Assembly: GCF_001905665.1 (NCBI RefSeq)
Contig: NZ_LIVX01000004.1
Span: 207,497-271,496, forward strand
Origin: Streptomyces sp. CB02261
Lineage (GTDB): Bacteria; Actinomycetota; Actinomycetes; Streptomycetales; Streptomycetaceae
DNA: 64,000 bases
Reading direction: 5' to 3'
Shown here: one piece after another, positions 7,160-15,671 of the stretch
Layout: each line of letters starts with the position of its first letter
Position numbering within the stretch: position 1 is the stretch's first letter
The notes under the pieces: model-generated
Seen by the model: only the letters and a program-made list of their open reading frames with translations
Database searches by the model: none
Told to the model about the DNA's origin: nothing
Position numbers and translations under genes: made by a program

Positions 7160-9292
7160 GTGGGTGACGGGCGATGGGGTGGCGCCGACCGCTGGCGGTC
7201 CGCGGGCCGTGCGCTGGGGCGGGTCGCGGTGGTCTGGGCGGTGTCCACGCTCACCCTGCTGATCCTCGCCGGACTGCTCCCCGACTTCGAGCTGCAGTCC
7301 CCCGGCGGCGACACCTTCACGAGGACGGCGCTCACCGCCGCCGCGGCGGCCGGCGCCTTCGGCCTCCTCGGCGCGCTCGTATGGCCGCTGATCGTACGGG
7401 CCCTGCTGCTCGTCCCGGCCCTCGTGCTCGGCCTGCTCGGCTTCTTCCTCAACGGTTCGCTGCTGCTCGTCGCGCTCTGGCTGATCCCCGACGGGCGCGG
7501 AGCCGCCGACCCCGAGACGGCCGTCGCGGTCGCCGCCGTCATGTCCGCCGTCGCCTCCGCCACCTCCACCGCGCTCGCCGTCCGCGACGACGACGCCTAC
7601 CGGCGCCGCCTCTACCGGCTCACCGGCCGCACCCGGCCCCGCGCGCCGGGCGACGCCCCCGAGCAGGTCCCCGGCACGGTCTTCCTCCAGCTCGACGGCG
7701 TCGGCCACCACGTGCTGCGCGGCGCTGTCGCCGACGGGCTCATGCCGACCGTCGCCGGCTGGCTCGACGCCGGCCACCGGCTCACCCCCTGGCACACCGA
7801 CTGGTCCAGCCAGACCGGCGCGAGCCAGCTCGGCATCCTGCACGGCTCCAACGAGGACGTGCCCGCCTTCCGCTGGTACGAGAAGGACACCGGCCGGGTC
7901 ATGGTGTCGAACCGCCCGGCCGGCGCCGTGGAACTCCAGCGCCGCGCCGTGCGCCGCACCGGGGACGGGGGGCTGCTCACCTTCGACGGGGCCTCCCGGG
8001 GCAACCTCTTCAGCGGCGGCGCCGACCAGGTCGCCCTGGTCCTGTCGGTGGCCGCCCGGCGCGGCCGCCGCAACCGCTCGCGGGCCGGCTACTTCGCGTA
8101 CTTCTCCGACCCGGCCAACGCCGTCCGTACCGCGGGATCGTTCGTCGCCGAGTGCGTCCGCGAGGTCTTCCAGTCGGTCCGGGCGCTGCTGCGCCGCGAG
8201 ACCCCGAGGGTGTCGCGCGGCGGCACGTACCCCTTCGTCCGCGCCTTCGCGACGGTCCTGGAACGGGACGTCGTGGTCTCCGCCGTGATGGGGGACATGC
8301 TGGCGGGCCGGACCGCCGTCTACGCCGACCTCGTCGCCTACGACGAGGTGGCGCACCACTCGGGCCCGCACGGCCGGGACACCGATCAGGTGCTGCGGCG
8401 CCTCGACCGCTCGATCGCGCTCATCGCCACCGTCGCCGAGCACGCCCCGCGCCCGTACCGGATCGTGCTGCTCTCCGACCACGGGCAGAGCCCCGGCGAG
8501 ACCTTCGAAGGGGCGTACGGGCTGACGCTGAAGGACCTCGTCAGGGCGGGGTGCGGGCTTCCGGTGCCGCGCCGGGTGCGCAGGACCCGCAGCGGTTCCG
8601 AGGCGCGGGACGCGGCGAGGGACGCGCTGCGGCTCGCGCTGCACCGGCCGGTGGACGAGACCGACGACACCGAGCGGGAGCTGCCCGCCCGGCCCTCCGA
8701 GCCGGTCGTCCTCGCCTCGGGCAACCTCGGCCTCGTCTCCTTCCCCGACGTGCCGCACCGGATGACCCGGGAGGAGATCGACCGCCGCCACCCGGCGCTG
8801 CTCGGCACGCTCGCGAACCATCCGGGCGTCGGCTTCCTCCTCGTGGCGAGCGCCGAGCACGGTTCGGTGGTGCTCGCGAGGGACGGCGTGGAGGTGCCGG
8901 TCGCCGCACTCGACGACGGGGGGCCGCTGGCCGTCTTCGGGCCGGGCGCGGCACGCGCGGTGCGGCGCACGGACGGGTTCCCCCACGTCGCGGACATCAT
9001 GGTCAACTCCATGTACGACCCGGCGACGGGCACCGTGCACGCCTTCGAGGAGCAGATCGGCTCCCACGGCGGCCTCGGCGGCGAGCAGTCGCGCCCCTTC
9101 CTCCTCTCGCCGCCCGAGCTGTCGCCGCCGGTGGCCGAGGGGGAGGAGCTGATCGGCGCGGAGCAGGTCCACCGCGTGCTCCGTCGCTGGCTGCGGGAGT
9201 GCTCGGGCCCACAGGTGCCGGTGTCGCTGCCGCAGGTCCGGGTGTCGCCGTCCGGGGGCGGACCGGATGCGAGCGGCGGCGCGGACGGGTGA
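7160..9292 (+). CDS. Holin-like membrane domain fused to alkaline-phosphatase-superfamily phosphatase
   Basis: The 710-residue protein has four hydrophobic segments (about 22-40, 60-80, 82-110, 122-142) resembling the mycobacteriophage-type holin superfamily (phage_holin_4_2), then a large catalytic domain of the alkaline phosphatase / nucleotide pyrophosphatase superfamily. Visible metal-site motifs: D179 in LQLDG, the Thr/Ser-rich nucleophile region SSQTGASQLG, YDEVAHH, SDHGQ, and a late SHGG. It should sit in the cytoplasmic membrane. GTG 7160 is preceded by AAAGGTGAAG. The substrate is unknown; a phosphodiester or lipid-linked phosphate is likely from the fold. Confidence 0.85.
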   Translation: MGDGRWGGADRWRSAGRALGRVAVVWAVSTLTLLILAGLLPDFELQSPGGDTFTRTALTAAAAAGAFGLLGALVWPLIVRALLLVPALVLGLLGFFLNGSLLLVALWLIPDGRGAADPETAVAVAAVMSAVASATSTALAVRDDDAYRRRLYRLTGRTRPRAPGDAPEQVPGTVFLQLDGVGHHVLRGAVADGLMPTVAGWLDAGHRLTPWHTDWSSQTGASQLGILHGSNEDVPAFRWYEKDTGRVMVSNRPAGAVELQRRAVRRTGDGGLLTFDGASRGNLFSGGADQVALVLSVAARRGRRNRSRAGYFAYFSDPANAVRTAGSFVAECVREVFQSVRALLRRETPRVSRGGTYPFVRAFATVLERDVVVSAVMGDMLAGRTAVYADLVAYDEVAHHSGPHGRDTDQVLRRLDRSIALIATVAEHAPRPYRIVLLSDHGQSPGETFEGAYGLTLKDLVRAGCGLPVPRRVRRTRSGSEARDAARDALRLALHRPVDETDDTERELPARPSEPVVLASGNLGLVSFPDVPHRMTREEIDRRHPALLGTLANHPGVGFLLVASAEHGSVVLARDGVEVPVAALDDGGPLAVFGPGAARAVRRTDGFPHVADIMVNSMYDPATGTVHAFEEQIGSHGGLGGEQSRPFLLSPPELSPPVAEGEELIGAEQVHRVLRRWLRECSGPQVPVSLPQVRVSPSGGGPDASGGADG

Positions 9293-9423
9293 CGGACGTC
9301 ATCGCGCGCCTCCCGGACATGACCGCCGTGGCGGTGAATCAGGTGCTTCGCCCGTAGGCCGCCCGGGCGGATATCTCGCTGGGGGCGCCGTGCCGGGGTC
9401 CCGGCGGGGCAGTACGGATCTCC

Positions 9424-9810
9424 GTGAGCCCCGCGCCCGAGCCGATCGCCGTGCCCGCCACCCCGGCGGGCCGACCGGCACGCCCGGGCCGGCGCGGGCG
9501 CACCTGGATCACGCTGCTCCTGATCCTCGCCGCGCTGCTCGGCACCGGGGCCGCGGCCACGCTCGGCGGCGGCGTCGCGCTCCGGCCCGCCACCGCCGTC
9601 CCGGCGCCCGACCCGGGCGGCGAGACCCATGATCCGGCCGCCACCGAGGCCGGACTCGCCGGCCGCTCCCGACGGCACGGGACCGGCCTCCGGCCCGTCC
9701 GGCCCCGACGCCCCCGCTTCGGTGCCCGACGGTACCGGCGGGCGCCGGCCCCCGCCCCCGTACCCCCGCCGCGCGGCGACGCGCTCCGGTGCGTGGTGAT
9801 GCGCTGCTGA
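9424..9810 (+). CDS. Small membrane/exported protein, 3' half perhaps frameshifted
   Basis: GTG 9424 opens a frame whose first 75 residues look genuine: a basic Pro-rich tail, then one hydrophobic segment (WITLLLILAALLGTGAAATL), then a Pro/Asp-rich stretch. After about residue 75 the frame turns into an Arg-rich sequence that is unusual for an exported linker. The +1 frame from about 9650 instead reads as a Ser/Pro/Gly/Asp-rich linker (PDGTGPASGPSGPDAPA) to a stop near 9801. Either there is a frameshift or only the first half is the product. No good ribosome-binding site is seen. Confidence 0.4.
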   Translation: MSPAPEPIAVPATPAGRPARPGRRGRTWITLLLILAALLGTGAAATLGGGVALRPATAVPAPDPGGETHDPAATEAGLAGRSRRHGTGLRPVRPRRPRFGARRYRRAPAPAPVPPPRGDALRCVVMRC

Positions 9811-9871
9811 GGAGGCCCTCGCCTCCCGGTAGTCCCCCCGACATCACCCCCGCACCACGAGGAGTTCCGTC

Positions 9872-10039
9872 ATGCCCGTCGACCCCTTCGCCGTCCTCCA
9901 GGCCCTGCTGCGCGCCGAGGCCTCCCGCTCCCCGCGTACGGAGGCCTCAGGCTCCCCCCGCGCCGACCGCCGACCGCCCGAACCCGCCGCCCCGGCCCCG
10001 GCTCCCGAGCCGCCCGCCCAGGATGACCGCGTCCGCTGA
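9872..10039 (+). CDS. Small protein of 55 aa, unknown function
   Basis: A short frame starts with ATG 9872, six to seven bases after an excellent GAGGAG ribosome-binding site. It encodes MPVDPFAVLQALLRAEASRS and then a Pro/Ala/Glu-rich tail ending DDRVR before TGA at 10037-10039. The amphipathic N-terminus (PFAVLQALLRAEA) followed by a disordered charged tail, and the strong start site, argue for a real small protein. It lies between the 9424 frame and a membrane protein gene. No function can be assigned. Confidence 0.65.
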   Translation: MPVDPFAVLQALLRAEASRSPRTEASGSPRADRRPPEPAAPAPAPEPPAQDDRVR

Positions 10040-10233
10040 CGCCGGACCCGAGGTGACCCGGCGGCGGGCGGGAGCGTATGGCCCCGCGCCGTCCGGGCCG
10101 CATTACCTCCCGGGTAATCGACCCCTCATCACCTGGGCGGCATGCTCAGGGACACCGGAACCCGGGCGGCGCACTCCGCTCGGGCTCCGGGCCCACCGCC
10201 CGCGCGAACGTCCCCCCTGGAGGGTGATCCGTC

Positions 10234-10650
10234 ATGTCCCAGGCCCTGCTCACCGGTCTCGCCCGCACCACCCGGCCGCACTCCGCGCTCCGCCGGTTCC
10301 TCGCCCTCGACGCCGTCGTCACCGGGGCCAACGGCATCGCCTACGCCGCCGCCTCCGGGCCTCTCGGGAGGTTCCTCGGGATCGACGCGGGGCTGCTGTT
10401 CGAACTCGGCCTCGTCCTCTCCGCGTACGCCGCCGGCGTCGCCTGGCTCGCCACCCGCCCGCAGCCCCCGGCCACCGCCGTGAAGCTCGTCGTCGACATC
10501 AACCTGCTCTGGGCCGTCCTCAGCGTCGTCGCCCTCGTCGCGTGGCTGGAGCCGACCACCGCGGGCCTCGTCTGGACGCCACTGCAGGCGGCCACCGTCG
10601 GCGGCTTCGCCGTCCTCCAGTGGACGGCGCTGCGCGCGGCCACCCCTTAG
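10234..10650 (+). CDS. Small integral membrane protein, four TM segments
   Basis: A 138-residue hydrophobic protein with four predicted spans: roughly 22-42, 50-72, 80-104 and 112-132. AGGGTGA lies a short distance before ATG 10234. It resembles the many DoxX/SPW-like four-helix membrane proteins of actinomycetes, but no diagnostic motif is visible. Its TAG stop overlaps the TAA stop of the convergent XRE regulator in the four bases TTAG (10647-10650), so transcription of the two genes must collide or terminate within the genes. Confidence 0.75.
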   Translation: MSQALLTGLARTTRPHSALRRFLALDAVVTGANGIAYAAASGPLGRFLGIDAGLLFELGLVLSAYAAGVAWLATRPQPPATAVKLVVDINLLWAVLSVVALVAWLEPTTAGLVWTPLQAATVGGFAVLQWTALRAATP

Positions 10651-11483
10651 GGGGCGGCCTCGTCGCCGAGCGGCGGCAGCGAACGGAGGTACGCGACCGT
10701 CGCCGGGTCGGCCGGGAGGAACGTCTCGATGGCCAGCTCGGCGACCGTCACGTCCAGCGGCGTGTTGAAGGTCGAGATCGACGACACGAACGACAGCACC
10801 TGCCCGTCGTGCTCGATCCGGAGCGGCAGCGCGAAGTAGGGGTACGACTCCGGGTCCGGGGCCTCCGGGGCGCGCTCCTCGTCCGCGCCCGGCGGCAGCG
10901 GATACGCCGCCACCTCCGCGTACAGCGCGCGCAGCGACTCCGACCGGGCCAGGGCGATCTGACGTTCCATCTGGTGCAGCAGATGGCCCCGCCACTCCCG
11001 CAGGTTCCGGATCCGGGGCGCGAGCCCCTCCGGGTGCAGCGTGATCCGCATCGCGTTCAGCGGCGGGGTCAGCAGATGCTCCGGCAGCCCGTCGAGCAGC
11101 AGCCCGATGCCCCGGTTGGCCGCCACCACCGTGTACGAGCCGTCCACCACGAGCGCCGGATACGGCTCGTACCCCCGCAACAGGCTCTCGATGCCCTCCC
11201 GGAGCGTCTCCAGACGCGGGGCGTCCAGCGGGGACTCCGCGTACCGGGGCGCGTAACCGGCGGCGAGCAGCAGCACGTTCCGCTCGCGGACCGGCACCTC
11301 CAGGTGCTCGGCCAGCCTCAGCACCATCTCCTCGCTCGGCCGGGAACGGCCCGTCTCCACGAACGAGATGTGTCGAGTCGAGGAGTCCGCGCGCAGCGCG
11401 AGCTCCAGCTGGCTCAACCGCCGCTGCTCACGCCAGCCGCGCAGCAGCGGCCCCACCCCCGTGTCGCTCACGACAGTTGTCAT
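10647..11483 (-). CDS. XRE-family regulator with MmyB-like ligand-binding domain
   Basis: The 278-residue protein has an N-terminal helix-turn-helix (residues about 10-65: LRGWREQRRLSQLELAL, then STRHISFVETGRSRPS) followed by the MmyB-type PAS-like domain (YPALVVDGSYTVVAANRG, RNLREWRGHLLHQMERQ). Such regulators often bind fatty acids or methylenomycin-like ligands and control a neighbouring oxidoreductase. Here no reductase is adjacent. It is divergent from the pterin dehydratase gene (91 bases apart) and converges on the small membrane protein gene with a 4-base stop overlap. Confidence 0.88.
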   Translation of the reverse strand: MTTVVSDTGVGPLLRGWREQRRLSQLELALRADSSTRHISFVETGRSRPSEEMVLRLAEHLEVPVRERNVLLLAAGYAPRYAESPLDAPRLETLREGIESLLRGYEPYPALVVDGSYTVVAANRGIGLLLDGLPEHLLTPPLNAMRITLHPEGLAPRIRNLREWRGHLLHQMERQIALARSESLRALYAEVAAYPLPPGADEERAPEAPDPESYPYFALPLRIEHDGQVLSFVSSISTFNTPLDVTVAELAIETFLPADPATVAYLRSLPPLGDEAAP

Positions 11484-11574
11484 GGCCAGACGGTATCCCA
11501 GAGGGGGACCCGGGTACGTTCCTTCCGGGACCCCTGTCCGTCACCCGCGCCACCCGACCGGAGGGAGCACCGCC

Positions 11575-11880
11575 GTGCCCACACAGCCGCTGTCGCAGAA
11601 GGAGATCGAGGACCGCCTGCGGGAGCTCCCCGGCTGGTCCGTCGAGGACGACCGCCTCACCCGTGTCTACCGGCTCGGCGACCACTTCGCGGCGACCGCG
11701 CTCGTCGTCCACGTGGCGCGGATCCAGCAGGAACTGGACCACCACTCGGACCTGACCCTCGGCTACAACACCGTGACCCTGTCCGTGAACACCCATTCCG
11801 CGGGCGGCGCCGTCACCGAGAAGGACTTCGAACTCGCCGAGCGCGTCGAGGGGATCGCCCCGGGCCACGGGACCGACTGA
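11575..11880 (+). CDS. Pterin-4-alpha-carbinolamine dehydratase
   Basis: A 101-residue protein of the PhhB/DCoH family, which dehydrates 4a-hydroxytetrahydropterin and so recycles tetrahydrobiopterin after aromatic amino acid hydroxylation. The catalytic histidines are present: H56-H57 in ELDHHSD and H74 in NTHSAGG. The usual HHP is HHS here. GTG 11575 has GGAGGGAG about 7 bases upstream. No aromatic amino acid hydroxylase is in the window, so the physiological partner is not shown. Confidence 0.9.
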   Translation: MPTQPLSQKEIEDRLRELPGWSVEDDRLTRVYRLGDHFAATALVVHVARIQQELDHHSDLTLGYNTVTLSVNTHSAGGAVTEKDFELAERVEGIAPGHGTD

Positions 11881-11922
11881 CCCTTCCGGAGGGCGCCGTC
11901 CCCGCCTCGTAGGATCCTCCGC

Positions 11923-12669
11923 ATGGCGGAGACCCTGCTCGACTACGAGGCCGAGGCGGCGCACTACGACCGAACCCGGGGCGGAGTGCCCCGGGCCGCC
12001 GCGGCCGCCGAGGCCGTCCTGCGACTCGTGCCGCAAGGCGCCCGCACCCTCCTCGACCTGGCCTGCGGCACCGGCCTCGTCACCGAACGGCTCGCCCGGC
12101 CCGGACTGCGCGTCCACGGCGCCGACGCCGCCCACGCCATGCTGCGGGTCGCCGCCGCGCGCGTACCCGACCGGGTCGTACGCGCCGACGCGCGGCGGCT
12201 GCCGCTGCCCGACGCCTCCCTCGACGCGGTCTGCGCCGTCTGGCTGCTGCACCTGGTGCCGTTCACCGCGGAGATCGTCGCCGAGGCGGCCCGCGTCCTC
12301 GCCCCCGGCGGAGTCCTGATCGCCACCGTCGACAAGGACGCGGCCCATGACGTCGGCAGCGACATCGACGCGATCCTCCGCCCGCACCGGTCCGCCGTGA
12401 CGGCGTCCGACCGCGCCGACCTGATCACCCGTCACGCCGCCGCCCACGGCCTCGAACCGGCCCCCGGCACCCACTTCACCGGACACGGCCAGGGCAGCAC
12501 CCCGCGCGACACCGTCCGCAAGCTGCGCGCCGGCTACTTCGCCTCCTGGTTCGACGGCGACACCGCGGCCACCGCCACCGTCGTCGCCGCCCTCACGGCC
12601 CTCCCGGAACAGGACCGCCCCCGCGACGACCCCCGCTACCGGCTGGCCCGCTTCGTCCGGCGCGGCTGA
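11923..12669 (+). CDS. Class I SAM-dependent methyltransferase
   Basis: The 248-residue protein has motif I at 43-51 (LLDLACGTG), an acidic D in GADAAH after strand 2, and LPLPDASLDAVCAVWLLHLV as the post-II/motif III region typical of the Methyltransf_11 group. The later text GVLIATVDKD carries motif IV-like sequence. It starts at ATG 11923, 42 bases after the pterin dehydratase gene. The gene ends 6 bases before the convergent NmrA reductase gene. The substrate is unknown. Confidence 0.85.
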   Translation: MAETLLDYEAEAAHYDRTRGGVPRAAAAAEAVLRLVPQGARTLLDLACGTGLVTERLARPGLRVHGADAAHAMLRVAAARVPDRVVRADARRLPLPDASLDAVCAVWLLHLVPFTAEIVAEAARVLAPGGVLIATVDKDAAHDVGSDIDAILRPHRSAVTASDRADLITRHAAAHGLEPAPGTHFTGHGQGSTPRDTVRKLRAGYFASWFDGDTAATATVVAALTALPEQDRPRDDPRYRLARFVRRG

Positions 12670-12675
12670 ACCGCC

Positions 12676-13548
12676 TCAGGCCCGCGGGCCGCCCCACACC
12701 TCCGCCGCGAACGCCGCGAACGAGCGCGGCTCGCGGCCCAGGACCCGCTTCACCCCGTCGGTCGCCGAGGCGTTGTGGCCGTCGAGGAGCGTCGCGAACA
12801 GGGCCGCGTACCACCCCGCCTCGGCCGCCGGAAGCCCGAAGCCGGTGAGGAGCGCCGCGTACTCCGCCTCGGACACCGCCCGGTAGGCCACCGGGCGCCC
12901 CGAGGCGCGCGCGATCTCCGCCGCGATCTCCGCGAAGCCCACCGGCCGCGGCCCCGTCACCTCGTGCACCCGCCCCGCGTGCCCGTCCGCCGTCAGGGTC
13001 TCCACCACCACGTCCGCCAGGTCGTCCACGTCGATGAAGGGCTCGGCGGTGTCCCCGGCCGGGAAGACGAGCTCGCCCTCCGCGACGCCCTCGGCGAGCA
13101 TCCCCTCGGAGAAGTTCTGCGAGAAGAACGAGGCCCGCACGACGGTCAGTTCGACACCGTCGGCCGCCACCCGCAGCGCCTCCTCCGCCACGAGGGCCTC
13201 GGGCTCCCCGCGTCCGGACAGCAGCGTCAGCCGGCGCACCCCGCTCCCGGCGGCGAGCGCGCCGAAGGTACGCATCGCCTCGACCGCGCCGGGAGCGGCG
13301 AGGTCCGGGTAGTAGGCCACGTACGCGGCGTCCGCGCCCCGCAGCGCCGGCGCCCACGTCGCCGGGTCCTCCCAGTCGAAGGGGGTCGCTCCGGTGCGGG
13401 ACCCGGCGCGGACCGTGGCCCCTCGCTCCCCGAGCCGTTCGGCCACGCGCCGCCCGGTCTTGCCGGAGGCGCTCGTCACCAGGACCGTCCGTATGCCGCC
13501 GGTGCTGTCGGTCGTCCCGGCCTGTGTGTTCGGCGTGTTCGTCGTCAT
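12676..13548 (-). CDS. NmrA/SDR-type NAD(P)-binding oxidoreductase
   Basis: A 290-residue atypical short-chain dehydrogenase. Residues 20-36 (RTVLVTSASGKTGRRVA) contain the GxxGxxG-like dinucleotide motif in the form SASGKTG, and FIDVDDLADVVVETL and HEVTGPRPVGFAEIAAEI match the NmrA-like / NAD(P)H:quinone reductase 2-like group. No YxxxK catalytic pair is evident, as is usual there. It is divergent from the AraC regulator at 13648, with 99 bases between, and is the likely target of that regulator. Confidence 0.88.
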   Translation of the reverse strand: MTTNTPNTQAGTTDSTGGIRTVLVTSASGKTGRRVAERLGERGATVRAGSRTGATPFDWEDPATWAPALRGADAAYVAYYPDLAAPGAVEAMRTFGALAAGSGVRRLTLLSGRGEPEALVAEEALRVAADGVELTVVRASFFSQNFSEGMLAEGVAEGELVFPAGDTAEPFIDVDDLADVVVETLTADGHAGRVHEVTGPRPVGFAEIAAEIARASGRPVAYRAVSEAEYAALLTGFGLPAAEAGWYAALFATLLDGHNASATDGVKRVLGREPRSFAAFAAEVWGGPRA

Positions 13549-13647
13549 GGCTCAAGACTCCCGCCCACGGTCCCGCGCGCCCATGCTCCACCGTCTCGCC
13601 CGCCTACGTCTCCGTCTCACCCACCCGACGGCCTACGCTTGCCCCCC

Positions 13648-14580
13648 ATGGACCCACTCGCCGGACTTCTCGACGGGCCCCGCGCCAAGGGCGCGTTCCT
13701 GCTCCGCATGATCATGGAGCCACCGTGGTCCGTACGCATCGAGGACGGCGCTCCGCTCTGTCTGATGTGCGTCACCGAGGGCGAGGCCTGGATCGTCCCG
13801 GACTCCGGGGAGCCCGTCCTCCTGCGGCCCGGGGACATCGCCGTCGCCCGAGGCCCGGAGCCGTACACCGTCGGCGACGCCCCCGACGCCGCGCCGCGCG
13901 CCCTGGTCGGCCCCGACGGCGTCTGCACCACCCTCGGCGGGGAGCCGCTCGCCGAGACCATGAGGCTCGGCGTCCGTACCTGGGGCAACGCCCCCGACGG
14001 CGGCACCACCGTCCTCATCGGCACCTACCGGATGGACGGCGAGGTCGGCCGCCGACTGCTCGACGCACTGCCGGGGCTGCTGCACCTGCCCGCCGAGACG
14101 TGGAACTGCCCCCTCATGCCCTTCATCGGCGAGGAGATCGCCCGCGACGAACCCGGCCAGACCGTCGTCCTCGACCGGGTCCTCGACCTGATGCTCATCA
14201 CCGGCGTCCGCGCCTGGTTCTCCCGGCCCGGCGCCGAGGCCCCCGCCTGGTACCGGGCGATGGGCGACCCGGTCGTCGGCCGGGCGCTCCGGCTGCTCCA
14301 GAACGACCCCGCCCACCCCTGGACCGTCGCCTCGCTGGCCACGAAGACGGGTGTGTCCCGAGCCGCCCTCGCCCGCCGCTTCACCGCACTCGTCGGCGAG
14401 CCCCCGATGGCGTACCTCACCGGCTGGCGGCTCGCGCACGCCGCCGACCTGCTGCGGGAGACGGACGCCACGGTGGAGTCGGTCGCCCGGCGGGTCGGCT
14501 ACAGCGGCGCGTTCGCCCTGAGCGCCGCGTTCAAACGGGTCCGTGGCGTCAGCCCCCAGGAGCACCGCGCCACGACCTGA
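13648..14580 (+). CDS. AraC-family transcriptional regulator (cupin sensor)
   Basis: The 310-residue protein has an N-terminal cupin-like sensor (LCLMCVTEGEAWIVPDSGEPVLLRPGDIAVARG read in pieces) and a C-terminal AraC DNA-binding domain with two helix-turn-helices (about 210-305: VASLATKTGVSRAALARRF and VESVARRVGYSGAFALSAAF, then the signature G-V-S-P-Q-E-H-R). It matches the cupin_6/AraC group that controls divergent oxidoreductase genes. It lies back to back with the NmrA reductase gene, so regulation of that gene is a reasonable inference. Confidence 0.92.
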   Translation: MDPLAGLLDGPRAKGAFLLRMIMEPPWSVRIEDGAPLCLMCVTEGEAWIVPDSGEPVLLRPGDIAVARGPEPYTVGDAPDAAPRALVGPDGVCTTLGGEPLAETMRLGVRTWGNAPDGGTTVLIGTYRMDGEVGRRLLDALPGLLHLPAETWNCPLMPFIGEEIARDEPGQTVVLDRVLDLMLITGVRAWFSRPGAEAPAWYRAMGDPVVGRALRLLQNDPAHPWTVASLATKTGVSRAALARRFTALVGEPPMAYLTGWRLAHAADLLRETDATVESVARRVGYSGAFALSAAFKRVRGVSPQEHRATT

Positions 14581-14600
14581 GCCTCGGCCGCCCGCCCCTC

Positions 14601-14617
14601 CTTGCCGGACCGGCAAG
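14601..14617. promoter_or_regulatory. 17-bp palindrome before the His-rich methyltransferase gene
   Basis: CTTGCCGG and CCGGCAAG flank a single A, a perfect inverted repeat with 8-base arms, followed by TTTTC. It lies 41 bases before ATG 14658. It could be an operator for the methyltransferase gene or the terminator of the araC gene (a one-base loop makes a hairpin unlikely, which favours an operator). Confidence 0.5.
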
Positions 14618-14657
14618 TTTTCTTGCGCGGTTCGCCGACGCGCCGCAGTCTGGCTCC

Positions 14658-15644
14658 ATGAGTCAGCAGAACACCTCCCCTCACGGTCCCGGCGGTCACG
14701 GAGACGGCCACGGACCGGGCCACGGCGGCCACGGAGACGGGCACACAACGGGCCACCACGGCGAAGGCGCCGGCGAAGGCCACGGCCACCACCACGGCGG
14801 GACCCAACCGGACTGGAACGCGATCGCGCCCCTCCTGGAGCGGCAGGCCGAGATCGCGAGCCCGGCCTACGCGGACGCCGCCGCGTGGCTCGGCACCCTG
14901 GCCCCCGCGCAGGGCGTCCGCCGGATCCTCGACGTCGGCAGCGGCCCCGGCGTCGTCACGACCCTGCTCGCCGAGGCCTTCCCGGCCGCCGAGGCGGTCG
15001 CCGTCGACGGCACCCCCGAACTCCTCGCCCGCGCCCTCGCCCGCGCCGGGGCGCGCGGCCTCGGCGCCCGCGTCTCCACGGTCCACGCCGACCTTCCCGG
15101 GGGCATCGCCGGCCTCGGACGGGCGGACCTGATCTGGGCGGGCAACTCCCTGCACCACATCGGGGACCAGCGCGCCGCGCTCGTGGAGTTCGCCGGCCTG
15201 CTGAACCCCGGCGGCCTGATGGTCCTCGTCGAGGGCGGTCTGCCCACCCGGCACCTGCCCTGGCACATCGGGATCGGCCGGCCGGGCCTCCAGGCGCGCC
15301 TCGACGCCGTCATCGCGGACCGCTTCGGCGAGATGCGCGCCGACACCCCCGGAGCCAAGGACGAGCCCGACGACTGGCGGGCGCTCCTCACCGCCGCCGG
15401 CCTCACCCCCGCCGGTACCCGCACGTTCCTCACCGACATCCCGGCGCCGGTGTCCCCGGTCGTGCGGGAGCTGGCGCTCGCCCACTACGAGCGGCTCCGG
15501 GACCGTTTCGGCGCCCGGCTCGACGCGGAGGACCGGGCGACGCTCGACCGGCTCCTCGACCCGTCCGACGCGCTGTCCCTGCATCACCGCACGGACCTGT
15601 TCCACCTCGCGGCGGACACCGTCCACACCGCCCGCAAGGGCTGA
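14658..15644 (+). CDS. Methyltransferase with His-rich N-terminal tail
   Basis: The 328-residue protein has a normal class I methyltransferase domain from about residue 85 (LDVGSGPG at 91-98; IWAGNSLHHI near residue 165) preceded by a 50-residue tail made almost only of Gly, His, Asp and Glu, with 12 histidines in residues 9-46. Such tails commonly bind nickel, zinc or copper. It starts at ATG 14658, after the palindrome at 14601. A metal-linked role (sensing, storage or a metal-dependent substrate) is an inference; the tail could also be only a flexible linker. Confidence 0.82.
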   Translation: MSQQNTSPHGPGGHGDGHGPGHGGHGDGHTTGHHGEGAGEGHGHHHGGTQPDWNAIAPLLERQAEIASPAYADAAAWLGTLAPAQGVRRILDVGSGPGVVTTLLAEAFPAAEAVAVDGTPELLARALARAGARGLGARVSTVHADLPGGIAGLGRADLIWAGNSLHHIGDQRAALVEFAGLLNPGGLMVLVEGGLPTRHLPWHIGIGRPGLQARLDAVIADRFGEMRADTPGAKDEPDDWRALLTAAGLTPAGTRTFLTDIPAPVSPVVRELALAHYERLRDRFGARLDAEDRATLDRLLDPSDALSLHHRTDLFHLAADTVHTARKG

Positions 15645-15671
15645 GGGCGGGGTCGGGGGAGACCGCCGGGC

